Of a DNA stretch of 64,000 nucleotides, positions 12,646 to 24,600 are shown one piece after another. The notes under the pieces were generated by a model. The model did not search any database. It saw only the letters and a list, made by a program, of their open reading frames with translations, and was not told the origin of the DNA. The stretch comes from Diogma glabrata (Eukaryota > Arthropoda > Insecta > Diptera > Cylindrotomidae), in contig OY856186.1 in assembly GCA_963693315.1 (NCBI GenBank), forward strand, positions 78,094,042 to 78,158,041, written 5' to 3'. A program made the translations under genes and the position numbers. Position 1 is the stretch's first letter, and each line of letters opens with the position of its first letter.

Positions 12646-15600
12646 GTAAGACATTTTTTTAATATATTCCAACAGGTTAGTTTTAAAATTAACGTGTCAC
12701 TTGCAAATTAAAGTTAACCTTGAAATAATTCACTAAGTTACTTTAACATATCGTGTTGTTTTTCCATGAAAACTTTGTAAAAACTATTAGCAAAATTTAC
12801 CAAATTTTATAAACTATCAAGACAAGTCAAAGTTAAAACTATTTTAAAGAATTTTGTGAATTTTGAACAAACCAATTACATATTTTGAACGATATCAAAG
12901 AGGATTGGGAAATGTTTTATTAACTTATTTTTGTATTAGTATACTTGAATATATCAAATTAACAACAACAATCTATTAAATCAACGGTGGTTAGTGCTGA
13001 CTTGTTAAGTGATTATTTTATACAAAATAAAAAATGTTTAATCAACGTAATTATTAAATATGGAGGGGCTGAAATCTCAAGCTCTGAGATATCAAGACTT
13101 CGGTTTTGGTTAAGGATTTTGATATAGTTTTCGGCATAAACATAAAACTCTTTGTAAAAGCACAAGTATTTTATCTCTGTTTAGAAATTTATTACAAAAC
13201 TAACACTAAACATCAATTCGTCGCCGGAAAATTATAACAGATCATATATTAACATAATTTAGTGAAAAGATGATACACTCAGCAAACTACTACTCTCTAA
13301 ACTACTCTCGCGTTTCGAGAAAATACTACAAAATCACAAATTCATATTTCTTTCAAAATTCCAAAAATATTGTATAAATTAAATAAAATAAAATTTTTTT
13401 CAAAATTCTAAACATATTGCAAAAATTATTACAAAATCAAAGATTAAAAAACCGAAGTAACTTTGTTCAAAAATTCTGAAAATATTGCAAAAATGATAAC
13501 AAAATCAAAAATTTAAACTTATTTTAAAATTCCAAAAATATTTCAAAAATTAGAATGAAATCAAATATTTTAACTTTTTCGAAATTTAATACCAAAAATT
13601 CTTAAAAATTCAAACTTTTTCCAAAATTCTGAAAAATTGCAAAAAATATAACAATATCAAAAATTGAAACTTTTTTCAAAATTCTAAAAATTTAATAAAA
13701 TCAAAAATTTTTTTCAAAATTCTAAAAATATTCCAAAAATTCTTACAAAATCAAAAATTGGAACTTTTTCCAAAATTCTAAAAATATTTCAAAAATTAAA
13801 ACAAAATCAACAATTAAAACTTTTTCCAAAATTCTAAAACTCATTTTTTTTGACACACTTGACTCACTGGACAATATTTTTGACAAACTTATAATGCAAT
13901 AAAATTATCAATAGTAATAATTTTATTACAATTCATTCCATACAAATAACTAATTTTATTTTTTTCTAAAAAAATAAATGAAAATCATTTTTTTGACACA
14001 CTTGACATTATTTTTTTGACAAACTCATAGTACCATAATTCTCTATAATAATAATAAAATCTCATGTCATACAAATAATCAATTTTATTTTTTCCAAAAA
14101 ATTGGGTAAAAAAATAAATAAACCGAAGTAAAATCTTTCTTTTGACACACTTAACAACATTTTTTTGACAAACTCATAGTACCATAATTCTCTATAATAA
14201 TAATAAAATCCCATGTCATACAAATAATTAATTTCATTTTTTCCCGAAAAATTGTGTAAAAAAAATTAAAATCATTCTTTTGACACACTTGATAACATTT
14301 TTTTGACAAACTTATAAGACAATAATCTAGATTTTGGTCTCACATAAGAATCCCAACCAAAAAATTCACATTTTTAAAAATAACTCGCAAACTGTGCTTT
14401 CGAGAATTTCCAAAAAGACTGTTTTGCACTACAAAAGAATCACCTTTCATATGACATCCCACTTGACATGATCACAAATAATTTTTTTTTTCAAAATTTC
14501 TACTTTAAACTCCAACTCAATAAACTCCAATGAACATTTGAAACTATAACAACCAAAAAAAATTTTTGTTTCGATTTGGCAAAATTCACCCATGAATTTT
14601 TAAAATTTTGTATTGTTCGAAAAGCGAGGGGGACCAACAAAAATTTTACATTTTCGAAAACTGTGCTTTCGAAAATTACAAAAAACCTGTTTTACACTAC
14701 AATAAAAATCGTCTTTCATATGACACTCGTCTGCCATGATCAAAAATAATTTTTTTTCGAAATTTTTACTCTAAATCCTCTCCAATTTTAATTTGAAATT
14801 ATAACAACCAAAACAAAAAAAAACGGGTTTTTATGCGAAATTCCTACAACCGTTGATTTTTTTAATTTTTTTCTTTTGTTATGTTCGAAGTTAATGGGGG
14901 GACAGAAAAAAACTCGTTTTTGGCAATAACTCAAAAACTAAGCAGTCGATGGACAAACAAATTTAATAACTGTAGAAAATTTTAAGTTGATAGCACTTAT
15001 AGTTTGCGAGTAAATCGATTATGTAGAAATTTGGACGGACAACGAAGTCTCACCAATAGAGTACCGTTTTTACTTTTTCAAAGTATGGAACCCTAAAAAT
15101 TATTCTAATGAATTTTATTTCAACAAAACAAAATTAAATATTTTGCCCTAAAAACGATAACGTCCGTCTCCCCATCAATCCAAAAACCATATCCCCAGTG
15201 ACGCTTCAAGCGAAAAATTGCTTTTAGAATAAAAAAAAACATTACGTTACGTTAAACAAACAGTAATAACAGTGATAAGCAAACTAAATATAAAACAAAA
15301 GTTTTATATTTCATATAATAACTATGTGGGAACAAACGAAATGCAAAGTATTCAAGATCTGGTTAGTGGTTTCTGCTTAACTTTGGAATAAAGTTATTAT
15401 AAAGCCTATAATACGCGATTTATAAAATCATCCAAAACAACCGGCACGTTAAAAGAAGGCGTTATCAATTGCTAACGTCCGCTCATAAGACTCTAAAAAA
15501 ATAAATCTGGAATTGCGTTTTATTCCGCGTATTGATCACTTACCATTTCAACTTTTTATATTTATATGTTGTCAGAGTGTGGAATTTTGGTTGTTTTTTT

Positions 15601-18600
15601 ATTTTAATTATTTACTTATATGTCTAGCTTTTGATCAAAATACGGTGCTATCAAACTAATAACGATCATAAAAATTAAAGTTATTAACTTGCTAAATTTT
15701 ATGTTTTGACCGTTTTCGGTTTCAGTTAAATTTTCACTTTTGTGAAATAAAAATTAAAAATCATTCCCTCTCTTAAAAAATGAAAAAAATGTTATTTCTT
15801 ATACGGATTCTGTTATTATTTTTGAAGTTTCACTTCGGTCATTCTGTTCTATAACGAAACGAAAAAAAAACAAATGCATTTCGGTTTGTTTCTTCGATGT
15901 GTACATGATGATTTTTCAAAAAATGTGAATTGTTTAATTTTTGAAACGTCAGATTTAATTCTGCATTGGCAGTAGACTTAAATTGAAGGGGAAATTTTAA
16001 ACAACACAAAAGCAAAAAATTACATTATTTTGGAACTGGGAAACAGTCTGAATGTCCAAATCCAATTCTTTGGCTCGTTTTATTTGAAAACTGTTTTTTG
16101 ACAGTTCAATTCGAATTCCAGTTGGACAGACAGCTGTTTAAATATGCATATTTTTTTATTAAAAACGTTCATTTTAAGTGATAATGAGTATAGTAATAAT
16201 GAATGAGGAGAAATCTGGATGGTCGGGACTGGTATGTGAGATCAAAAACTAGATTATTGCATTATAAGTTTATCAAAAAAATGTTGTCAAGTGTGTCAAA
16301 AGAAAGATTTTTATTTATTTTTCTACCCAAGTTTTTGGAAAAAAATAAAATTAATAATTTGTTTGAAAAGAAATTTTATTATTATTATTGAAAATTATGG
16401 CATTATAAGTTTGTCAAAAAAATAATGTCAAGTGTGTCAAAAAATGATTTCTTTTATTTTTTTAGCCAATTTTTTGAAAAAAAATGTAGCTGTTTTAATG
16501 ACGTAAATGTAATTGAAAATGAAATTGGACATGGAAATTTTTGAACTTGTCATAGTTTTTAGAATATTTTTGGAATTATGAAAAAAGTTTGTATTTTTGA
16601 TTTTGTAATAATTTTTGCAATATTTTTAGAAATTTGAAAAAAATAGAATTTTTGAATTTTGATTTTTATATATATTTTTAGAATTTTGAAACAAGTTTCA
16701 ATTTTTGATTTTATTATAATTTTTGGAATTTTGAAAAAAGTTTTAATATTGTTATAATTTTTGCAATATTTTTGGAGTTTTGGAAAAGTTGGAACTCTTG
16801 AATTTGTAAATTTCGAATGTTTGAATATTTTTAGAATTATGAAAAGAGTTTCAATTTTTGATTTTTCAACAATTTTTTAAATATTTTTAGAATTTAGAAA
16901 AAGATTAAATATTTGATTTTATTCTAGTTTTTGAAATATTTTTGGAATCTTGAAAGAAGTTTGGAGTTTTGATTTTGTTATAATTTTTACAATATTTTAA
17001 GAATTTTTGAAAAACTTTCAATTTTTGATTTTGTTATAATTTTTGCAATATTTTTAGAATTAAAAAGTAAAAATTTTTGATTTTATTTAATTTTTACAAC
17101 ATTATTGGAATTTTGAAAGAAATATGAATTTTTGAGATTTGCAATATTTTCTCGAAACGCTAAATGGAGAGGTTTTTCAGTAGTTTGCTGATTGTATCAT
17201 CTTTTCACTAAATTATGTTAATTTATGTTAACAATGTCCTCATAAGAGTGTTTTGCTGAAAACTATATCAAAATCCTTAACCCAAACCGAAGTCTTGATA
17301 TCTCAGAGCCTTGAGATTTCAGCCCCTTCATATTTTACATTTTATAGACAAAATATACAAAATTAGAATACAAAAATTATTTTACGCACAAAAGAATCGT
17401 AAAACACATTTTACATCCTAGTTATCGTGACTGAAAGTTGAACTTAACGCCCGTAAAATAAAAGCCCGTTGCTATATAAAACGGGCCGTTGCTATATAAA
17501 ATAGTAGATTTTTATACAAGTGGTGAAAACGTCTCTTTTTGCGTGACCGAACGGTTTGTTCAGGAACGCAAAAACGTTTTTACCACGCGTAGAAAACGCT
17601 ATTTTTTCTACGCTTGTAAATATAAATGATAATATTTACAAATTCATCTACTAAAAACTTACAAAACGACATATCTAAATTTGAATGTGTAAAAAATAAA
17701 CAAGATCGCATTTTTACCAGTGTAAAATAATGTTATTATTGTGTTCGCCTACAGATGGAATAATAACAGGCGAATATAATAAGGCGTGCTATACACCTGA
17801 GCTAATCTATGCGAAATATGGAAACTATGTTTAAAAAGAATAATGTATATAACGTAATTACAGAAAAAAATCATTACGGAATCAAAACATTTAAAAAAGA
17901 AAATAAAAACGGAAACATTACATTTTTTTAAAAAGCTTTATTCGCATTAAAACATTACTTTTTTAAAAACATAGTTCGTATATTTCGCATAGTTTAGCTC
18001 AGGTGTATAGCACGCCTTATAATTCATTATTTTACACTGGTAAAAATGCGATCTTGTTTATTTTTTACACAGTCAAATTTAGATATGTCGGTTTGTAAGT
18101 TTTTAGTAGATGAATTTGACAATATGAATAATGAAAATAATTCATATATTTTCTCTAAAAACTTTTACAGATATTACAGATATTTTTTTTACCGACTGGA
18201 AGTTATTGTTTAAAGTATAAATTTAAAAAATTGTATGTAAAGTTTCAATTAAAAACAAATATAAATAAATTTTTTAATAAAATTTATTTATTTTTTTAAT
18301 AAATTATTTTTTATTTTTTTTTTTGCGGAAAGAACTCAGAGGATATATTTTATATCTGACAGTTAATTATCGGAGGGAAAAATAATACGATATATCTGAT
18401 ACAAATTTTATTTTATCGCTCCGATTTCTCCGATATAGAAAAAAACACACTCATTATTAGTTTAATTAATTAATTACACACAATTGATATAATGATTAGT
18501 TTCGATTCGATTCGATCAAAATATTCAATCCCTTCAAAATACTGCGATATTGACAGAAATAAACACAGCAACCGAAACAACAACAGAAACAGTAATTGAA

Positions 18601-21600
18601 ATTCAATCTCAAATATTCAATTCTTTAAATAACCACCACCTGTAGGCGACCACCGAAACTTATTTACTTTCAGTCCTAGTGACTGAAAACATTTTCAGTC
18701 ACTACTTAGAAAAGTTTCCCTTTCACATAGGTTTTACTATATATTAAAATGACATTTTCGTAGCATGAAGTAGAAAAATAAATTATTGTATGAAGTTTAT
18801 AGAAAAAATCATGGCATGTTTAGTATAATTTTCAAAATGTCTAGCGAGTTTAAAAAATTCAAAAATTGATTTATACCTCAATTAAGTTGTGTAGTTGTGC
18901 GTAAAACGTTGTACATACACTCAGGCTGAAAGGAAGCTTACACCTTTGGTTCAATAAAAGCCCTCGCTTCGCGTCGGGCTTCAATATGAACCGCAGGCAT
19001 CTTCTACTTTCAGCCCTCGATATGTAAATAACTATATTTTTTGTTTACGTCTTATGATCGGACGTTATAAATTCATAACGCCATCTCATAACGATCCGGG
19101 TTTTATGGGTGAGTTTATATATCGCGTATCCAAGACTTTATAATAACATTACATCAAAGCGAAGCATCAACTATTTTAAATGTCCTACTAGTTTTGGTTA
19201 TACTCTACCACATGCAGGAGAATTTAGTTACAAAGCAACATGCAAACAAAAAATAATTATTATAATTACTTCAAACAAATTGTGTTCATGGTATACTGGG
19301 ATACATCTGTACTTTTTGTTCTAATTATAAAAAAACAGGTGCTCCAAAGGTCCCTATCACTTTGCCTATTGTCGCTCAGAGGCTTTTCAGTTCTTGATAC
19401 TGATTATTATCGTTACCAGTTTGCAGACGTAATAAGATTAAAATTAATGACGACATTTTGTACCTGCCTTCATTTTATCTGATCGCTCCTTGGGTATTGT
19501 TTAGTGCTTAGCTAGCTTTTACATGGATGTGGTGGTATATTCGCTTTGTCTTTCATCGGCTGATTGACTTTCTAACAATAATAGTTTCTTCTCAAGTGTC
19601 CATTGATCCACCCGCGTACCATTTGATAACATAATTACGCAGATGACTCGTGTTATAGGACAGGGCTTTTACAACAAGGGTTTGACTACAAAGTACTTTT
19701 TCTCTCGATGTTAAGACACGATGTTTTTTTCACCTATGATTTTCACCTGCAAGTGGAGTTGAACCAATTCTATAACAGAACCTTTATTAAAGCGAAAGAA
19801 CAAGTTTCAATCACCCGCTGTATACAAATACGGAAGTGTCTTAGTATTTTTTAACGGTATGTTTCCAGAGTTAAACGCCACTTTTCTATTCCACATAACT
19901 GCTTCATACGTGAAGAATAATTTAATTTAATTTGGTTTTGGTTTCCGATACTCTTCTTTTTAGCATAACAAATATTCAATTTATTGTGATGATTTGAACA
20001 TCCCAGTAAGAGTCTTTCTGATCCTCACCGCCTTACACCAATTTACTCGTCAGTTTGAACAACATGGTTTCAGTCATTCTACACATGGTACAAGCTACTT
20101 TTAACTCCCTACGAAAAGACTTTAACTCTGCTGTTCACACCCACCTATATCCCATCCGTATTATATATGCAAGTCGATCGAGGCGTTGCAGAGGTATATT
20201 ATCACAGCATATTCTAAGGTTATCTGGAAGAGGCATTGGTGACTCATAATCTAATAACAACCTCTCTTCCTTGTCGGTGATATCTGGATTTCTTCGGATG
20301 TCTGCGATTTCTTCGGAAGAAGGTTTTGACCCTGATCCAGATTTCGATCAAACAACCAGTTCCTTATTTTTATTGCAGCTGTTTGTGCTTGTAGCTTTTT
20401 CACTGGTCTGCTCGGCACTTCTCGGTAGGAACACTTTAAATTTCATTGGTCGTGATCATCTTCCATTTACGTCATAACCGAATGCTTACCTATATATTTC
20501 CACTTTGGGAAGTACTATAGCGAGACAGCTTTGAGCTGGTATGTAATATCTCATGTTTACTTGTATGTCAATAGTACAATTTTAAATTACAAAGTAAATA
20601 AAAAAATTTTAACTTTCAAAAACATTTATCAGCACTAAAGATTCAAAAACAATTTTCTCAAAGCATAAAATTCAAAAAAACAAATTCAACATTAAAAAAA
20701 ATCAAATTCAATTTACTAAAATAAACCTATAACCTTTTAAATAAAAGATGGTTGGAATTGGCTGTAGTAGCTGGAGTTTGGTAGTGGTCGAGCTGATACT
20801 AACTTAAAATATTTTTTTAAAAAATGTAAAAGTAAAATTTCAAAAACACCCAAAAATTTAAATCTTAAAAGAATCAAAATTTTGAAAATATGTACAAAAA
20901 ACTTCGCAAAAATTTTAAAATTCAAGAATAGAAAATCTAAACGAAATTCAATTCATGTTTCGACCTATACCAAAAATACTTTAATATAAAATGCGGATGA
21001 GTTATATCTTCGATAAGATCGTGAGCTTAACTGGAACTTAGTCACCTAACTGGTACCCCAGAGCCAGGTACAAATTAAGTGGCTGGAGCTTTAAAATTCG
21101 AATAATCTAACGAATAATCTAAAATAACGGCTGCTTGAATTATCATATTTAAATAAAATTTATAGATATTGAATATTTGAACTATTTATTTATCGTTTTT
21201 TAAAAATGACGCTTAAGGTACCAGAAAAACGATATGTTTTAAAATTTATTAAATTTCGTTGTCCTTAATAAAGATGAAAATGACCAAGCTCACATTTGAA
21301 AACTTTTGCACACGCAGATACAACATAACTCTTTTCAAAGTTTAAAAAAATAGTTCAAGTCCAGACGTTAAAACCCTGGGGCTGTTGAAACGAAAACAAA
21401 CGGCAACGGCAATTCTTTCATTATTTTTTAGTTTGTTTTGTTGTAGCTCATACTATTTTTTAGACAAACTTTTAAACTGTGTGAGTGAGGTAGGTCTCAG
21501 AATTTACACCTGAATGAGCTAGTCACAAGTGAAGAAGGTGTAGCTTGCACGGCCAACTGGTGGACCTTAACAGACCACCAGAGCACATACTATAAGAGGG

Positions 21601-24600
21601 CGCCCAGCTTGGGGATCGAACCCACGACCCTGAGATTAAGAGTCTCATACTCTATCGACTAAGCTATAGCCGAGCTAAATTATAAAAAAAAATTAAATGC
21701 GAGGACCGAATAAAGGTGGGAGATCCAATATATAAGAAAAATGGGAAGGATTTTTTTGGACATTCGGAAAGAACGAAAGAACGTTTCTGAGCACGCAAAT
21801 TGTAGTGAGCCTTTTTTAATTCGGGAGTGAGTCTTGGATAATTTATTTGGTCGATCAAATGTTTCCCACTCTCATTAAGATAATTCAAGCGTCGGAGGAA
21901 AGAGTAGGTCGTACCATGAGTGATCATGGGTAGCCCAAAGAAGACATAATAAGGAGAACATCCTGAAGTTTGATGCACGGAACATCGAAGAGCACAATCA
22001 AGTTCGCTAAGATGCACGTCTCGCCGAATGTGGTCTTCGGTTAGGTACGCACGGAGTCCAGCGATGACTCTTCCGTTCACCCGTTTGGACGCGTTAGCTT
22101 GTGAGGACTATATAGTTAGGGTTTGCTGGTTGTCAGCTGTCCGTCACAACTCCTTAATTTTATGGATGGTCTTGGAATTTTTTTTAAATTTATTTTTATT
22201 CTAAAGACTAATCAGTCTTTTTTATTTTTAATATTTGAAAAATTTTGAAATAATTTTATTAAAGAATTGAATTGACAATTCAACTCACTAAATAAAATTT
22301 CGATAAGGTCCAATAAAAACGCTTCATTTACTATTTTTTAACAAATCAAAACGAATTGTTTCGATTATTTTTCTCTGGTGGGAAGGAACAGCGAATATTT
22401 TCGAATATTTTCGGCCTACTTAATATATTAATTTAAAACAAAAATTCACATACAAAATTATGTGAAAATGCAATTTGCAAATAGTAAAAATGTCCGTTTT
22501 CATTCATAAATGATTGCATGCTTATGTTTATTTGTCAAAAATAAATTACAAATTTACAACATTTATGCGCCTACTAAGATAAAATAATATTTTATTATGT
22601 ATGATTATGTTGTATGAAATTATGTTACTATTTCTGTTCGTTAAATTGTCTGCTAAATACAACTCGTCACCAAATTATTAGTCGATTATTTTTCAACAAA
22701 TTTCACCTCAAATGACATTCGTAATAATGATTATGAAAAATAATCGACTATTATTTGACAACTCGTGATATTATATATGAATATTAAATTGGATTGAAGT
22801 TTGTGTAATCTTAAAATTTAAGTTCACTTTAATTTTGAATATTTTGATAATGTTTTGAGTAGTTTTTCGTATAGTCGTGAAATTTTTTAAAATCTTTTGT
22901 AATTTGTGAAATTTTTTGATAAAATCTTGAAGTTTTGTTAATTGTACAATTATTATTTCAAATTTTGTTTTAATTTTTGAATTTATTTTAAATTTTCAAA
23001 TTTGTTAGATATGTTGCAGTTTAATTAATTAATTTGTTGTAGAATTATATGTGAAATTTTTAGTAATCTGTTCAATTTATTTTTTTTTCAATTTATTTGT
23101 AATTTTGATGTTTTTGGTAATTTTAAATTTCATAATTTTAAATAATTTTTTTTTAAATTGTTTTTAAGTTTTAATTTTTAAATATTCTTTTCGAAATTTA
23201 GTTTAGAATTTTAGTGATTTTATGCATTTTTTTTTTGTAAATTTTTAATTTTTGTGTATAGTAATTTTGTGTGTATTTGTTTTGCATAATTTTTTTGTAG
23301 CTTTGAGAATTTTAGTTGTGGATTTTTGGATATAATTTTTAAATTGTTTGTTTTGTAACATTTACATTGTTTTTACTTTTTGGTTTAAGTATAAATTTGA
23401 GGAAAAATATTGGATTTTTTTAATGGCAACTTGCTTATAAAAACAATTTTGTATTTTTTTTTAAATTCTTATTAAATCTATGGTAATTTTTAATTTCGTT
23501 TTAAAAATATTTATTTTTCAAATTTACATTATTTATTTTTTGTCACTAACAAAACAATTGCCAGGTGTGGAAACTATAGAACCAAAATTAGGCATCCGCT
23601 TTCGATAAATTTTTGAGAAATTCTTAAGATTTGGGATGAAAATTCTCAAAAATTTCTCGAGAATTCCCGAAGTTCAACCCTACTTTTAATGCACCGACAT
23701 AACCAATATCTTCATGTCTGGGATCAGGTGACAACGGTGGGCTTGTAGTCTGCCTAATACAAACCCTGTATATTAGAAAGATCTCCTAAAGCTACACTCC
23801 ATCCTCCACCCAACAGTGTTTTCTGCAGCTAAAACCGAACACTATGAAGATGCACTCTTTGACCCGCCGTTTATGCCTACTTTACTCGCAGCGGTGACAC
23901 CCTGTTACTTTTTATTCATTCCTTTTTTATATTCATTTATTTGATATGTATTTATTTGGTTTATATTGCTTTGAATACTTAAAGAAGCGGCGAAAAACAA
24001 AAATACATTAGCGCATTGACCAGACGGAAAAATCTTAACGTCAAAAGCTACCCAGATGACTACATTTACTATTGCACTATTTGAATAGACTCTCATTCAA
24101 GCTCTACATTGGCCTAGACCGTAAGAAACGCGTACAAAAAAACATATTGCAAACAACGTGCAAGAAGGTAACTAAAACTAGACCCAAAGGTGACAACATT
24201 CTGAGGAAAAATATGTATCTTACTCTGCATCGAAAACAAAGGATATAAAAATCGGTTTTTCATCCAACTCCAATACATTAAATTCCCATGATTTACGCAA
24301 ACTATTTAAGTAATTATATTTTATTTTTCTCTAACCAGAATGGAGCTAGAAGTTTGCACACCGCTGCAAAGTATGGACATGTTGGAATAATAAATACACT
24401 TCTACAAAAAGGTGAAAAGGTGGATGTTACAACAAATGTAAGTAAACTTCTTCCAAAAAAAATTCTGTTTCCTGTTTTTAACCAAATAAATTTCGTTTCA
24501 AGGACAATTACACCGCATTACATATTGCAGTGCAGTCAGCTAAACCAGCTGTTGTCGAAACACTTCTTGGTTTTGGAGCTGAAGTACATGTTCGTGGAGG

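Larger units (their letters stand above)
13057..17334. mobile_element. 4.28-kb foldback element with long tandem-repeat inverted arms
   Basis: The ends are inverted copies of each other. The left end reads AATATGGAGGGGCTGAAATC and the right end, reversed, reads AATATGAAGGGGCTGAAATC. The match continues about 75 bp through CTGAGATATCAAGACTTCGG and GATATAGTTTTC. Further in, both arms hold arrays of short units of the type CAAAATTCTAAAAATATTGC (13330-13850 left; inverted at 16550-17150 right). Deeper still, both carry TTTTTGACACACTTGACA and GACAAACTTATAATGC-type units (13850-14330 left; about 16255-16450 right). Arms are about 1.2 kb each around a 1.9-kb centre. No transposase frame is present, as expected for foldback-type elements. 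The target duplication is short or unclear (TTA on both sides at most). Confidence 0.9.

Noticed and set aside
19109..20477. Small + strand proteins of 64-80 residues
   Set aside because: No recognised domain or splice context, and neighbouring phrases recur elsewhere in the window as dispersed repeats.
21601..21675. Functional tRNA-Lys gene
   Set aside because: Extra bases before the D stem, imperfect acceptor pairing and the transposon context make a pseudogene or SINE head more likely. Not fully excluded.
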